A stretch of 64,000 bases of DNA from Acidobacteriota bacterium. GTDB taxonomy: Bacteria; Acidobacteriota; Terriglobia; Terriglobales; Acidobacteriaceae. A model generated the notes under the pieces. The model saw nothing but the letters and a program-made list of their open reading frames with translations, was not told the origin of the DNA and did no database searches. The stretch is taken from NCBI GenBank assembly GCA_013289765.1, contig JABCZI010000003.1:310001-374000 (forward strand). Direction: 5' to 3'. Position 1 is the first letter of the stretch. The number at the start of each line of letters is the position of its first letter. This document shows, in pieces, positions 1 through 8,148 of the stretch. Position numbers and translations under genes: made by a program.

Positions 1-1
1 C

Positions 2-976
2 AACCGCGTAGACCCGGCCATTCAGAAGAGTGTGCTGGCCGCGGCGGCGGACCTGGAAATCGATTTTTTACAACGAAAGAAAACCAAGGCGCTGGCTTTC
101 CTGCTCTGCAACCGGGCCATGCAGCACGCCTTCCATTCCCGCATTCTTCTCGGCGCAGAAGCTTATTGTGCGTCGCGTAACTGGGAATTACTCTTTCAAT
201 CTTTAGATTATCCGGCGCACGTTCCCTCGAAAGAACTTCTCTTGCCGAAGGTGTTGCAACGGCACGATCTAGTGCGGGGAGTCGTCCTGGCGGGAACCAA
301 CTCCACCAATCTTCTCGAGTTGCTGGGCGAGAAGGGCGTCCCGTTTGTGGTTCTCGGCAACAACGTCATGGGTGAGTTCACGGACGCCAAATGCGACGTA
401 GTGTTTTCCGATGACGTTCAGGGTGGCCATGACATGACCCGATATCTGATCAGTCTCGGCCACCGCTGCATCGGGTTCGTGGGCAACATCGGCCTGCCCT
501 GGTTTGCGCGATGCTTTGCAGGATACCAGCGTGCGATGGAGGAAGCTGGGCTGGCGCCGCGTCATAGCACTGTCAACTCAGAAAATGAGGCGGAGATCGG
601 CTATCTTGGCACCAAGTCGCTGCTGGCCAGAGGCGAACCGGTGACCGCCATTTTTGCTGGCAATGATCCAACCGCGCACGGTGTTTATAAGGCATTGCGA
701 GACAGCGGCCTGAATATTCCCGACGATGTCAGCGTGGTGGGCTGCGATGATACCGTTGGCTCCTACCTGTATCCGACCCTGACCACGATACGAGAGTTCC
801 CTGAGCAGTTGGGCAAGCAGATGGTGGAACTCTTAGTCAATCGTATTGCCGATCCGGGCCAGAAGCCGCAACCCGTTACGGTACCGACCGAGCTCATCAA
901 GCGGGACTCATGTCGCCGGTTCCAACCTTCCGAGGAGATCGCAGCCGCAGGAGCTCTGCAGGGCGCGATGATCTAG
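2..976 (+). CDS. LacI-family transcriptional regulator, 5' end cut by window edge
   Basis: The reading frame is open from the first bases of the window, so the gene is partial. The first visible residues (NRVDPAIQKSVLAAAADL) match the end of a LacI-type helix-turn-helix domain and its hinge helix. The rest is a periplasmic-binding-protein-like effector domain: a sugar-binding fold with a typical SVVGCDDT stretch and a C-terminal VPTELIKRDSC segment, as in LacI/GalR/CcpA regulators. Such proteins usually repress or activate sugar-uptake genes on binding a sugar or phosphosugar. No target can be named because the upstream neighbour is outside the window. The internal GTG at 32 is not a credible start, because homology continues upstream of it. 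Confidence 0.9.
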   Translation, partial: NRVDPAIQKSVLAAAADLEIDFLQRKKTKALAFLLCNRAMQHAFHSRILLGAEAYCASRNWELLFQSLDYPAHVPSKELLLPKVLQRHDLVRGVVLAGTNSTNLLELLGEKGVPFVVLGNNVMGEFTDAKCDVVFSDDVQGGHDMTRYLISLGHRCIGFVGNIGLPWFARCFAGYQRAMEEAGLAPRHSTVNSENEAEIGYLGTKSLLARGEPVTAIFAGNDPTAHGVYKALRDSGLNIPDDVSVVGCDDTVGSYLYPTLTTIREFPEQLGKQMVELLVNRIADPGQKPQPVTVPTELIKRDSCRRFQPSEEIAAAGALQGAMI

Positions 977-1487
977 CTGCTCCGTCGCCGGAATTGCCGC
1001 GCAACCGGGCGAATGGCAGAGCTTCGATATCAAGATTAGTGGGGCGGAACGTATGGGATAAGTGCGGTTCGCTCACACCGAGCGCCGAGCATATTTGCGA
1101 TTTTGCAATGCTGACGGTCAACTCCGGCATTATCCTCGGTTACTCGCGAAACTCGCTCCCAAGATTATTCTGAAGAGGAAACCCGGCAAAGTTATGCGAT
1201 GCAGGGGAGGATGCCCCCCTCGCCGCTCTCCTGCGCTCGGCCCCCACGCTCCCGCTCTCCGCCCTCGCGCGTCTTAACTCCGAAGCACACGATTTTCCGA
1301 ACTCATTCCGCACGCTCAAGCTTTGCTGTCCGATTGAGGCTGTTCGTGTACGCTACCGCACACTCCCCATAGTTTTGCACCAGACAGACGTCCTGTGGGG
1401 TATAGTGTTCCGCAGACTTTGCTCGACATCGCGTCGCTTCCCGGCATTACTCGAAAGTTAAAACTTGAATCTTGGGGAGTGTTGTTC
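977..1487. other. Intergenic stretch, no gene seen
   Basis: No convincing gene or RNA is visible in these 511 bases. A strongly C-rich segment on the plus strand (about 1210-1270) stands out by composition, but it does not form a clear hairpin or reading frame. The 3' part should contain the promoter of the small gene that starts at 1488. Confidence 0.4.
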
Positions 1488-1808
1488 ATGGAAAAAGTAA
1501 AGCCAGAATCCGAACTGGAGCAGCTTCGGAAAAAGCAACGGATAACACGGCAAAATGAAATATTCGGGGGACTGACGAAGGCGGAGAGAGCGGAATACAA
1601 TGCCAGAGCAAAGCGCATCGGTGAACTGGAGATAGAACTCAGTCTAAGCGCGGCGAAGGCGGAGCGTGACCGACAGTGGAATAGGAAATCCGAAACAGAT
1701 ACCGCCCAAATTGAAGCTCGTCAGCCGTATCGTGACCGTGAAACCAATTTCGAGAACAAACAGGCAGGAAACGAACGAACCGAATTAGACTCGCGTAATT
1801 CAAAGTAA
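1488..1808 (+). CDS. Small charged coiled-coil-like hypothetical protein
   Basis: A 106-residue, very hydrophilic protein rich in Glu, Lys, Arg and Gln. It has no signal peptide or membrane segment and probably forms a long helix or coiled coil in the cytoplasm. The ATG at 1488 was chosen because GGGGAG lies 9-10 bases upstream. The frame also runs further 5', but those residues look like untranslated leader. I do not recognise a family. It could be spurious, but the start signal and the alpha-helical composition favour a real gene. Confidence 0.5.
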   Translation: MEKVKPESELEQLRKKQRITRQNEIFGGLTKAERAEYNARAKRIGELEIELSLSAAKAERDRQWNRKSETDTAQIEARQPYRDRETNFENKQAGNERTELDSRNSK

Positions 1809-1853
1809 GCTTTTATTTCTTTCGTCCTTCCCTGATCTGGTCCTTCCGTTCGA

Positions 1854-2060
1854 TCAAATAGGCGTCGATAGCGCGTGACCGGTCTGCGTATCGAATGCCA
1901 CTGCGCCATCCTGTTTCGTGAGAACGAATCTATGAGTCGTTCCTCGATGAACGTTTGATTTCGGCACTTGGGCAGGAGTCTTTTTCTGCTGGGTTAGCTG
2001 GTCGCAAGCGGCACAGAGGACCGCTGCGAGAATGCAAAGCGATAACGCGATGTGGCGCAC
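1854..2060 (-). CDS. Small putative lipoprotein
   Basis: A 68-residue protein with an N-terminal hydrophobic signal (MRHIALSLCILAAVLCAAC) ending in a Cys that could be lipidated. The lipobox is imperfect, with Cys instead of Leu at -3. The mature part is polar and ends with RFVLTKQDGAVAFDTQTG, which resembles the short aspartate-threonine-glycine motif repeated in small acidobacterial secreted proteins. Function is unknown. It is transcribed convergently with the gene ending at 1808. Confidence 0.5.
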   Translation of the reverse strand: MRHIALSLCILAAVLCAACDQLTQQKKTPAQVPKSNVHRGTTHRFVLTKQDGAVAFDTQTGHALSTPI

Positions 2061-2090
2061 GACGGCGAATTATACCCTATGACATATCCG

Positions 2091-2119
2091 GGTCAGCGCT
2101 GGGTCAGCAGTAGGTCAGC
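2091..2119 (+). repeat. Three GGTCAGC heptamers with 11-bp period
   Basis: GGTCAGC occurs at 2091, 2102 and 2113, exactly one helical turn apart. It lies just downstream of the tRNA-Val 3' end and upstream of the small lipoprotein gene. It could be a regulator or integrase arm-binding array. The sequence shows only the repeat itself. Confidence 0.6.
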
Positions 2120-2196
2120 AAAGAACCGGATTTTGGTATACTCGGTCGGTCTCAGGGTTTTTGCAGTCGTGAAAGCGCCTGATTCCAAAGGGATTT

Positions 2197-2274
2197 TGGT
2201 GGGCAGTGCAGGACTCGAACCTGCGACCTCCTGCTTGTAAGGCAGGCGCTCTAACCAAGCTGAGCTAACCGCCC
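2197..2274 (-). tRNA. tRNA-Val (anticodon TAC)
   Basis: On the minus strand the sequence folds as a cloverleaf. A 7-bp acceptor stem pairs GGGCGGT with ACTGCCC, including one G-U pair. There is a D-arm (AGCTCAGCTTGGTTAGAGC), an anticodon stem CCTGC/GCAGG with loop CTTACAA, and a T-arm with GGTTCGAGTCC. The anticodon is TAC, reading GTA (valine). The discriminator A is followed by an encoded CCA. The 5' half is duplicated at 11064-11093, marking this gene as the attachment site of the adjacent element. Confidence 0.95.
2243..2273 (-). repeat. Left attachment repeat within tRNA-Val
   Basis: These 31 bases cover the acceptor 5' strand, D-arm and start of the anticodon stem of the tRNA. They match 11064-11093 with a single one-base indel in the D-loop. 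The element contributes the 5' half of the functional tRNA if integration was into the anticodon region. Confidence 0.75.
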
Positions 2275-2287
2275 CATTTTTCGCGAA

Positions 2288-2306
2288 TGGTGCCTAACTC
2301 GGTGCC
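2288..2306 (+). repeat. Left copy of TGGTGCCTAACTCGGTGCC, possible recombinase arm site
   Basis: This 19-base sequence contains GGTGCC twice. It recurs, with one base deleted, at 10938-10955 near the other end of the element. Its position between the tRNA and the integrase gene suits an integrase or excisionase arm-type binding site. That role is inferred. Confidence 0.55.
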
Positions 2307-2313
2307 TACCAAT

Positions 2314-3441
2314 TCAGTTAGTCCACCCCGAAGAGGGAGGAACAGGCCGCGCAAACGTCACGTCGGCCGTTCGGTTCTGTGATTCTACGGCGCGATGGAC
2401 GTATGTGTCGAGCGTAACGCGCGCGGAAGAGTGACCAAGCCACGCCTGGGCCTCTTTAACAGAACCCGTGGCGCCAAACACCAAACTCCCCGACGTGTGT
2501 CGAAGGAGATGCAAGCTATCCTCACGCGGCGGAAGAGTGATTTTCAGGCTTTCACGAAGCACCTTCTGCAAAGCCGTTCGCAAGTCGTCGGAATTTGCCG
2601 GTCGGCCAGTGCTGGACGCGAAAACATAATCCTCCGGCGCCGTATAGTGAGCCATCGCCCGATGGTTCCTGAGCGCCGCGTACAGATGGTCTGACATCGG
2701 CCTTACCCGCAAGCTGGCCTTCGTTTTTGGCGTCGTCTCGCCGCCGCGACTGATCGCACGCCGCACATGAATTCCCCGCTCGGTGAAATCCACGTCTGCC
2801 CACTTCAAGCCTAGCCCTTCCCCCGTTCGGATCCCCGTAAACAACAACACCCCATAGAAGGCCCGATTGCGGATTGTCTCCGGACCCGCCAGGGCATCCC
2901 ATAGCTCCCATGCCTGTTCCGGCGTTAGTGAGGCTTTCTCGTGTGCTTCGACCCTTGGGGCAAAGTCCCTCTTCACCGGTGATTTCTCGATGATCTCCAA
3001 GGTCTCTGCCGCGTAGAAGAACATCGTCCCCAGTATCGCGTGGATCGTGCGCCGCGTCCTAGGACTCAGCTTCTTCGCCTCCAATGCCCGATGGAAGGCT
3101 TCGATGTGGGCCGGTAGAATTTTCGAAAGCTCCATGTGATCGAAGAACGGACGAATATGCTTGCTCAGAAAGGTGCCCTGAGTAATCTGTGTGGACGCTT
3201 TCCATTCGCGTTTGACGTACGCCGCAAACTCCGTCTCCGCGTAGCTCTTGAAGGTTCGTTCCGGTTTCGCCGGCTCGGAAGGGCGAAGTTCACGAATCAG
3301 CGCGGCTTGCGCCTCGACGAAGTCGCTCTTCACGATCTTGCTGAGGCGCGCCCCACCTTGAGCCGTCCAGCGAATTAGGTATTTCCGACCTTTAACCCGT
3401 TCCTGAATCTGGCCCTCTTCGCGCCGCCTAGTTCTCCTCAT
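2314..3441 (-). CDS. Tyrosine-type site-specific recombinase (phage integrase family)
   Basis: A 375-residue integrase. The N-terminal third is an arm/core-binding SAM-like domain. The C-terminal catalytic domain shows the family residues in order: Arg in TGIRTGEGLGL, Lys in KTKAS, HLLRH, the LGHSS His, and the Tyr nucleophile in LDTYVH. The ATG at 3441 was chosen because it overlaps the excisionase stop (ATGA), indicating translational coupling. The frame continues 94 codons upstream, but those codons overlap the excisionase gene and look non-coding. It lies 40 bp from the tRNA-Val gene, so it probably integrates and excises the surrounding element there. Confidence 0.93.
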   Translation of the reverse strand: MRRTRRREEGQIQERVKGRKYLIRWTAQGGARLSKIVKSDFVEAQAALIRELRPSEPAKPERTFKSYAETEFAAYVKREWKASTQITQGTFLSKHIRPFFDHMELSKILPAHIEAFHRALEAKKLSPRTRRTIHAILGTMFFYAAETLEIIEKSPVKRDFAPRVEAHEKASLTPEQAWELWDALAGPETIRNRAFYGVLLFTGIRTGEGLGLKWADVDFTERGIHVRRAISRGGETTPKTKASLRVRPMSDHLYAALRNHRAMAHYTAPEDYVFASSTGRPANSDDLRTALQKVLRESLKITLPPREDSLHLLRHTSGSLVFGATGSVKEAQAWLGHSSARVTLDTYVHRAVESQNRTADVTFARPVPPSSGWTN

Positions 3442-3698
3442 GCCTTTCTCCAATCGCACGTATGCGCGGCAATCCAACCGTCGAGGTCCGTGCTTTTGAA
3501 ACGAATGCGCGGCTTCGTGCCCCCGCCGATTTTGACGTGGGGTAGGTCGCGGTAATTGCGGTACAGCCACTTGGCACTCATGCCCAGATAGTCGGCAGCT
3601 TCTTCTATCGTCAACAACGAACGGAAGAGGGAGGACCGCTGCGGGACGAACAGTGCCGCCGCCAGGGCCTTTGACATCGTATACGTTGCTATTTGCAT
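3438..3698 (-). CDS. Excisionase-like HTH_17 (MerR-type winged helix) protein
   Basis: An 86-residue protein whose central part (SLLTIEEAADYLGMSAKWLY, then PRIRFKSTDLDGWI) is the helix-turn-helix of the excisionase/DNA-binding family. A purine-rich ribosome site (GGAAGAGG) precedes the ATG. Its stop overlaps the integrase start, so the two form an operon. By family it would bind DNA at the element ends and steer the recombinase toward excision, or regulate integrase expression. Confidence 0.85.
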   Translation of the reverse strand: MQIATYTMSKALAAALFVPQRSSLFRSLLTIEEAADYLGMSAKWLYRNYRDLPHVKIGGGTKPRIRFKSTDLDGWIAAHTCDWRKA

Positions 3699-3764
3699 CG
3701 GCCTCTTCCTTCAACCTTTCCATTTCTCCGTTCGTGTTCCGTTAGGTGGATGCGGGGGAGTTGG

Positions 3765-4031
3765 TTAACTCGCTTTTCGCAACGATTCATGCCACTTCCG
3801 CAAAGCGCGACACTCCGCCATATCGTGCTCCTCTTTCGCGAAAAGTGCGTCCTCTTCCTCCGGCGACGATGCGGGCTTGGGCGGACCATCCGGTGAACAG
3901 ATCGGCACCGAGAAGAGGCCCTCATGCAGCAAATCGTTAATGACCTCATTCACAGATGAGCCCCGCTTGGTGGCTTCTTCTGCGATTACTTCGTAATCAA
4001 GATCGGTCAATTTGAGTTCCATCGTGCGCAT
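3765..4031 (-). CDS. Ribbon-helix-helix-like small DNA-binding protein
   Basis: An 88-residue protein. The N-terminal 40 residues (MELKLTDLDYEVIAEEATKR, then SSVNEVINDLLHEGL) have the strand-helix-helix pattern of CopG/Arc-type regulators. The C-terminal half is acidic and charged. GGAGGG lies just upstream of the first ATG. A second ATG three codons later is also possible. It lies upstream of the excisionase and integrase genes on the same strand and may regulate them. No toxin partner is visible. Confidence 0.6.
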   Translation of the reverse strand: MRTMELKLTDLDYEVIAEEATKRGSSVNEVINDLLHEGLFSVPICSPDGPPKPASSPEEEDALFAKEEHDMAECRALRKWHESLRKAS

Positions 4032-4056
4032 AGCGCCCTCCGAAGTTCTGGAATTC

Positions 4057-4218
4057 CTACCGTGCCGAACGTTTCTTTTTCATCCTTTTCTCCGCGGCCG
4101 CTTTCGAAGCCTTTATCGCAATCTCTCTTCGGCGGGCGGGAGTGACAGACTTCGCTCTCGCCTTTCCGCCCTTCCTGCCGAGATCACTGAAAAGTTTCGA
4201 TACCTCGTGCTTATTCAT
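4057..4218 (-). CDS. 53-residue basic KGGKARA-motif protein
   Basis: A short, very basic protein that starts MNKHEVSKLFSDLGRKGGKA. It contains the KGGKARA and TPARRREIAIKASKAA motifs of the small 'KGG' or histone-H1-like proteins, and ends in a lysine/arginine tail. AAGGA precedes the ATG at good spacing. Such proteins often occur on mobile elements and are presumed to bind nucleic acid. It is too short for most gene finders. It precedes the ribbon-helix-helix gene by about 25 bp and is probably co-transcribed. Confidence 0.7.
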   Translation of the reverse strand: MNKHEVSKLFSDLGRKGGKARAKSVTPARRREIAIKASKAAAEKRMKKKRSAR

Positions 4219-4329
4219 TTCATCATCCTTTTACCCTAGCCGTCAAGGTGAAAACCTATGTAAACATTAAGTAATATCCCTTAATCCTCCACAGAATTTT
4301 ATGACCATCCAGTCCGTTGTTGTGGCTTA

Positions 4330-5415
4330 CTATACGCCGCCCGCTTTATTTGATCCCGTGAGGAGCCCTGGCGCGGGATTGGCTATCAACTCGATCCCGC
4401 GAATTACCCCCGAAATAGTGTTCGACGGCACATATACTTGGAGCAACATTCGTTTGCATAATGCGCCACCCTGATCCGTCAAGAATCCAGCATAGCGATT
4501 TGCGCCGAGCGCGGGTCGCAAGTGTATCGCTCGGCCCGCGCCGGGGGCATCAACATTTGATGGGTCGAGCCAAACGGTTATCTGCGCGGCCTGTGCGAGC
4601 GCCGCGGAATCGAACTCCAGCTCTAATCGTCTAAATACGTGCGCTATCTTACTGTCCCCAAAATCTATGAGCGCCGGCTGCCAAGTAGATGCAGGCAGAT
4701 TGCCGGAAGGCGAGTAAGTTCCGGTCTGGTCATCCACCACCCAGGTTTTACCATCAACGCCGCCACCGATTAGAACGAGATCGCCTTCGGATACTTCCAA
4801 CGCGGCGAGCGAAGAGAACCCTCGGGAAAGTTGAAACCACCCCTTTCCCGCGAAGTCGTAGACCCACGTCTGTGGCACATCGCTACTCGCCGATGTTGGG
4901 AACGACACGACCCACCAATCTCGGATTCCGAAGTGATACCACTCGGACACGATTTCATCGAGCCTCGAAGATGGAATGTTCTTGAAAACGTTTCGCATCG
5001 GTTTACCGATCTCGACTAACGCTGACGCCGCGACTCCGCCTTGCGCAAGGTATGACGAATACAGTGAGGACGGATACAAAAACGCTCGCTTGTCGTAGGA
5101 CATGAAAACCAGCCCGTTCGTCGTGCTCTTGACGGCGAATCGACCGGCAAGACCTAAAGCGAACGCCACCGACTGACTGATAGCGAAATCGTCCACAGAT
5201 TGCCCATATAAGGGGTAGGTGGATTTCTCGCTCATGAAATACAGGGAATCCAAGTGGGGCACCAACCCGCGAAGCCTCGCAGACTGATCAGGATAAGAGA
5301 CCTCATTGACCATATCTGAAACTGTATTGACGCCGACCAGGGCTGCGTGTAGCCCGTGGTGACTCCCGTGGGGCTTAACGTAGCTGAAGGACGATTGTAA
5401 GGGTTGTGCCGACAA
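4330..5415 (-). CDS. Phage-structural-like hypothetical protein, possibly 5'-truncated
   Basis: A 361-residue protein with a TTG as its only early start in the frame and no clear ribosome site. A stop lies five codons upstream. Repeated Trp/Gly/Asp-rich blocks (TWVYDFAGKGWFQLSR, KTWVVDDQTGTYSP) suggest a beta-propeller or beta-sandwich. They recall phage tail or DNA-stabilisation proteins, but I cannot assign a family. The unconventional start, and overlap with a broken upstream frame, suggest the 5' part of a longer gene was lost. It lies inside the tRNA-Val element, consistent with a decayed phage gene. Confidence 0.45.
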   Translation of the reverse strand: MSAQPLQSSFSYVKPHGSHHGLHAALVGVNTVSDMVNEVSYPDQSARLRGLVPHLDSLYFMSEKSTYPLYGQSVDDFAISQSVAFALGLAGRFAVKSTTNGLVFMSYDKRAFLYPSSLYSSYLAQGGVAASALVEIGKPMRNVFKNIPSSRLDEIVSEWYHFGIRDWWVVSFPTSASSDVPQTWVYDFAGKGWFQLSRGFSSLAALEVSEGDLVLIGGGVDGKTWVVDDQTGTYSPSGNLPASTWQPALIDFGDSKIAHVFRRLELEFDSAALAQAAQITVWLDPSNVDAPGAGRAIHLRPALGANRYAGFLTDQGGALCKRMLLQVYVPSNTISGVIRGIELIANPAPGLLTGSNKAGGV

Positions 5416-5593
5416 TTGCGATAACGGTGGCTATTCTCAGGACTTGCGATGCAAATGCTGTAAACGCTTCAGGTTAGCCAGGCGCCGCGCCTGTGTAGTG
5501 TGCCCGTCTTCCCATCAAGGTCAAGCCCACTATTCCACTTACGGATACAACGCCGCCTGTCGTTACGACGAATGTCCAAAAAACTGGGTTCAC
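5375..5593 (-). pseudogene. Small membrane protein interrupted by an in-frame stop
   Basis: From a GTG at 5593 preceded by CAGGAG, the frame encodes a hydrophobic segment (VFWTFVVTTGGVVSVSGIVG) and then meets TAA at 5474-5476. The same frame continues for 32 codons with a second hydrophobic segment (VLRIATVIAIVGTTLTIVLQ) and stops at 5375. Together this resembles a two-helix, holin-sized membrane protein disabled by one stop codon. Alternatively only the 39-residue first part is made. The 3' end overlaps the following phage-like gene. Confidence 0.35.
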
Positions 5594-5871
5594 GAGATTC
5601 TCCTGCTTTGCTATTTTGGGGAGAGTTTGAGAATCCTAGCACAAGTCCTTACACGCGCCTCACGTCTTCGGCCGACGTGTGTCGTAAGTGAAGATCGCTG
5701 GCCCACTCGACAAATTCAAACCGGCCTACGGTCTCCAGTTTCAGTCTTTTCGTCAGTCCTCCTCATTTGTCGGGTAGCCGTACCCTTTGGCGATGTTCTC
5801 CACTCTACCGTTTCCTTGTTCCAAGAAACGCAGTTCGTCACGCTTAAGATGAGGACGACAAAAGCATCTCG

Positions 5872-7377
5872 CTAGAGAGTCGGATTCGCTTCGGTAAGTG
5901 CCGCTATTCCGGTCACATCGCCCGTTACGGCGCTTCCGTCAAAATAAGTCTCAGCTTTCTGCCAAGCTTTGAAGGCCACGATCCGACCGAGCAGGCGTCC
6001 TGCGAGATCCGCGGAGCGAAAGTGAATGCCTCCGTAGCGTCGCGAGATGCCAGCTTCGTTGGCGGCGTCAGTGAATGTTTCCCAGCGCAGAGTAATCGGA
6101 TGGGCGGGCGTGACTCCCGGTTCGATCTTTGAGGTTCCAGAGGGCAGTGTCACCGCGTCTCCGAAGTGGCTGCTTCCCGTCCACAGCTCCAGAATTCTAG
6201 CTGCGGCTGCGCTATACGTGCTGTGGCCGGACACATACTCGGGAAATGGTGGCGTGGGTGACGTTGCTTCCTGGTATGGAATCCACTGCGAGCCATTCAT
6301 TTCTATCGTGCCATTGCCAGGACCGCCCCAAGAGCGAATCGTCTTGTCGCGGAAAAGAATCGGAATCGTTGTGACCGGGCGGACGGAGTCATACTCTCGC
6401 TTCGCGTCCCACGCGGCGATACCCGCGTCGAAGATAGCGTTCGACAAGACAAAGAACATTTTCACATCATCGTCCAGGCTGTGATGGTCTCTCTGGGAGA
6501 CGAACTGCGCAAACAAGGCCCAGTGGCCAGGCGGTTGCTCAGAGTTGGGGCCATCGGACCAGTACTCGGCGATCATCTTTTGCCTGTCAGTTAATGCCGC
6601 GCTCATAGCCACCAATTCTTCGGCCTGCTGCCGATATTCCTGCGAGCCAAATTCGGCAGGACGGAAGAGTCTTGTCAGCCAATGGTATTCGTCGCCGCTC
6701 GTTAGGGCGAACGGCGTCACGTAACACCACTGTGCGCCGACAAAGCGCTGTGTCATCAGGTCGCCGGTCGAGTTTACGTATGTCAGCGGTTGCCAGTGAT
6801 TCGGGTCAGACGTTGTGGACCGTGCCGGTATGGGGCTGGGAGTATTGCGTGATGCATAGCCGGTCCAATCGGAGTACGGACCTTGGGCGAGATCGCCTAG
6901 CTGGTTCGACTTGTCGTGATGGCGGTACTCAAGCACGGCGGCGCAGGCGACATTGCCGATGCCGGTAGGTGTCTCGATGTCCGTGGAATTGTCGTTCGGA
7001 TCGTAGCCGAGTTTCTTCATTAGCGGAATGTAAACCGAATCCGTGTCAACGGGCAGAACGTCTACCAGCGCTCGGTAGGCGGCATAGCTGATGGCCTGTG
7101 TTTTGTTGGCTGGAGTTCGCTCAGAAGCCGGGCGGCGTAGTGCGTCTCTTAACTGCGTGCCGACTGCGTGCTCATCGTAGGCTGCCCACGCGTCGTACAT
7201 GCAGGTGTGAACGATGGCAAGGGCCCGAGCAACCACCGGAGCCCCGAGCTTGGCGTCACGGATGGCTTGCAGGGTGGAATTGGTCCACTGGACCACTTCG
7301 TTCGATGGCGCTGAAGCTGCGACCGAAGCGCAGCTGCACAGGAACAACAAAGCGGAGATGGCGAGACGGAATTTCAT
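5872..7377 (-). CDS. Secreted vanadium-dependent haloperoxidase-like / PAP2-superfamily protein
   Basis: A 501-residue protein with a signal peptide (MKFRLAISALLFLCSCASVA). The C-terminal half carries the three vanadate/phosphate-binding motifs of the haloperoxidase-acid phosphatase superfamily in order: K-REYDSVRP, PEYVSGHSTYS, and SRRYGGIHF. Homologues use vanadate and hydrogen peroxide to oxidise halides, while apo forms can act as phosphatases, so the reaction here is uncertain. It is the last gene of a three-gene minus-strand operon and follows a 45-bp gap with no obvious ribosome site. As cargo of a tRNA-integrated element it was probably acquired horizontally. Confidence 0.85.
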   Translation of the reverse strand: MKFRLAISALLFLCSCASVAASAPSNEVVQWTNSTLQAIRDAKLGAPVVARALAIVHTCMYDAWAAYDEHAVGTQLRDALRRPASERTPANKTQAISYAAYRALVDVLPVDTDSVYIPLMKKLGYDPNDNSTDIETPTGIGNVACAAVLEYRHHDKSNQLGDLAQGPYSDWTGYASRNTPSPIPARSTTSDPNHWQPLTYVNSTGDLMTQRFVGAQWCYVTPFALTSGDEYHWLTRLFRPAEFGSQEYRQQAEELVAMSAALTDRQKMIAEYWSDGPNSEQPPGHWALFAQFVSQRDHHSLDDDVKMFFVLSNAIFDAGIAAWDAKREYDSVRPVTTIPILFRDKTIRSWGGPGNGTIEMNGSQWIPYQEATSPTPPFPEYVSGHSTYSAAAARILELWTGSSHFGDAVTLPSGTSKIEPGVTPAHPITLRWETFTDAANEAGISRRYGGIHFRSADLAGRLLGRIVAFKAWQKAETYFDGSAVTGDVTGIAALTEANPTL

Positions 7378-7422
7378 TGAACAACGTGTGAAAGATCGGT
7401 GGTCTACACCTAGTGCTATGTC

Positions 7423-8148
7423 TCAGTGTTTCTCGGGGTGAGGGCAGCCTGAACGCAGCTGCTCAAAGCCCGTATCGGAGTAGCCCATTACCGAGAACGG
7501 ACGGTAATCTGAAACTTGGCTAAGATCTTTAAACGGAAGAAGAATCCAAACCCCGCCTGTCTTTCGCGCGACCAATCGGTCAAGTATCTGCTCTATAGTC
7601 AGGTTGCTAAGCGCCAAAGCAGGCCATTTCTCAGACTGCGGTGAGCTGAGAAAGTTGATAGCTGTGCCCTCCTGAGGTCTTAAAACGGCCCTGATATTCA
7701 TCCACGCGTAGACCGTCTGACCCTGTAAAGTCTCCTCCGGAATCGCATACGGGTGAGGCTCTATAGCTAAGAACTGAAGTGTCGCCTCGGGGAGTTTATC
7801 CGGAGCGAAAACGACGACTTGGTCCTCTAACTTCCAGTGATACGACGGTAAGTTTTTGGCCAGCTCATCGAGCACTTTTCGTGCCGGGGCATGTTCAGTC
7901 CTGAAATCACTAAGCACAGTTGAGCAGAGCTGGTCGCTAACTACTACGCCAAGAGGAATATTGTTTTCTCGACCAAATCGTAGGATCGCGTCGAAGGCAT
8001 GCTCATGGTTACTATAGAAGGGTGCGATGGCTCGATCAAGGAAGGAATCGTCGGTTTCAGGAGGATGTGGATAGGCCCACCCGAGCATGCTACTCGCCGC
8101 AACTAAAATCGTGGCTCGAATCAAACCGCAAACTGCCTTACTGTCCAT
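7423..8148 (-). CDS. Secreted hypothetical protein with STN-like region
   Basis: A 241-residue protein with an N-terminal hydrophobic export signal ending near Ala25. Residues of roughly 50-115 (FDAILRFGRENNIPLGVVVS, then RKVLDELAKNLPSYHWKLED) have the alternating helix-strand pattern of the secretin/TonB short N-terminal (STN) domain. This is my inference from the pattern and no family is certain. Its ATG overlaps the end of the preceding gene by 11 bp, indicating translational coupling with the large Ig-like protein. It probably acts in the periplasm or outside the cell. Confidence 0.65.
   Translation of the reverse strand: MDSKAVCGLIRATILVAASSMLGWAYPHPPETDDSFLDRAIAPFYSNHEHAFDAILRFGRENNIPLGVVVSDQLCSTVLSDFRTEHAPARKVLDELAKNLPSYHWKLEDQVVVFAPDKLPEATLQFLAIEPHPYAIPEETLQGQTVYAWMNIRAVLRPQEGTAINFLSSPQSEKWPALALSNLTIEQILDRLVARKTGGVWILLPFKDLSQVSDYRPFSVMGYSDTGFEQLRSGCPHPEKH

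Noticed and set aside
1200-1275. C-rich tract as a repeat or RNA element
   Set aside because: It is compositionally striking but has no periodic unit, no stable complementary partner, and no frame.
5444-5875. 143-codon plus-strand frame
   Set aside because: No ribosome site, Cys/Arg/Ser-rich translation. It overlaps the better-supported small membrane frame on the other strand.
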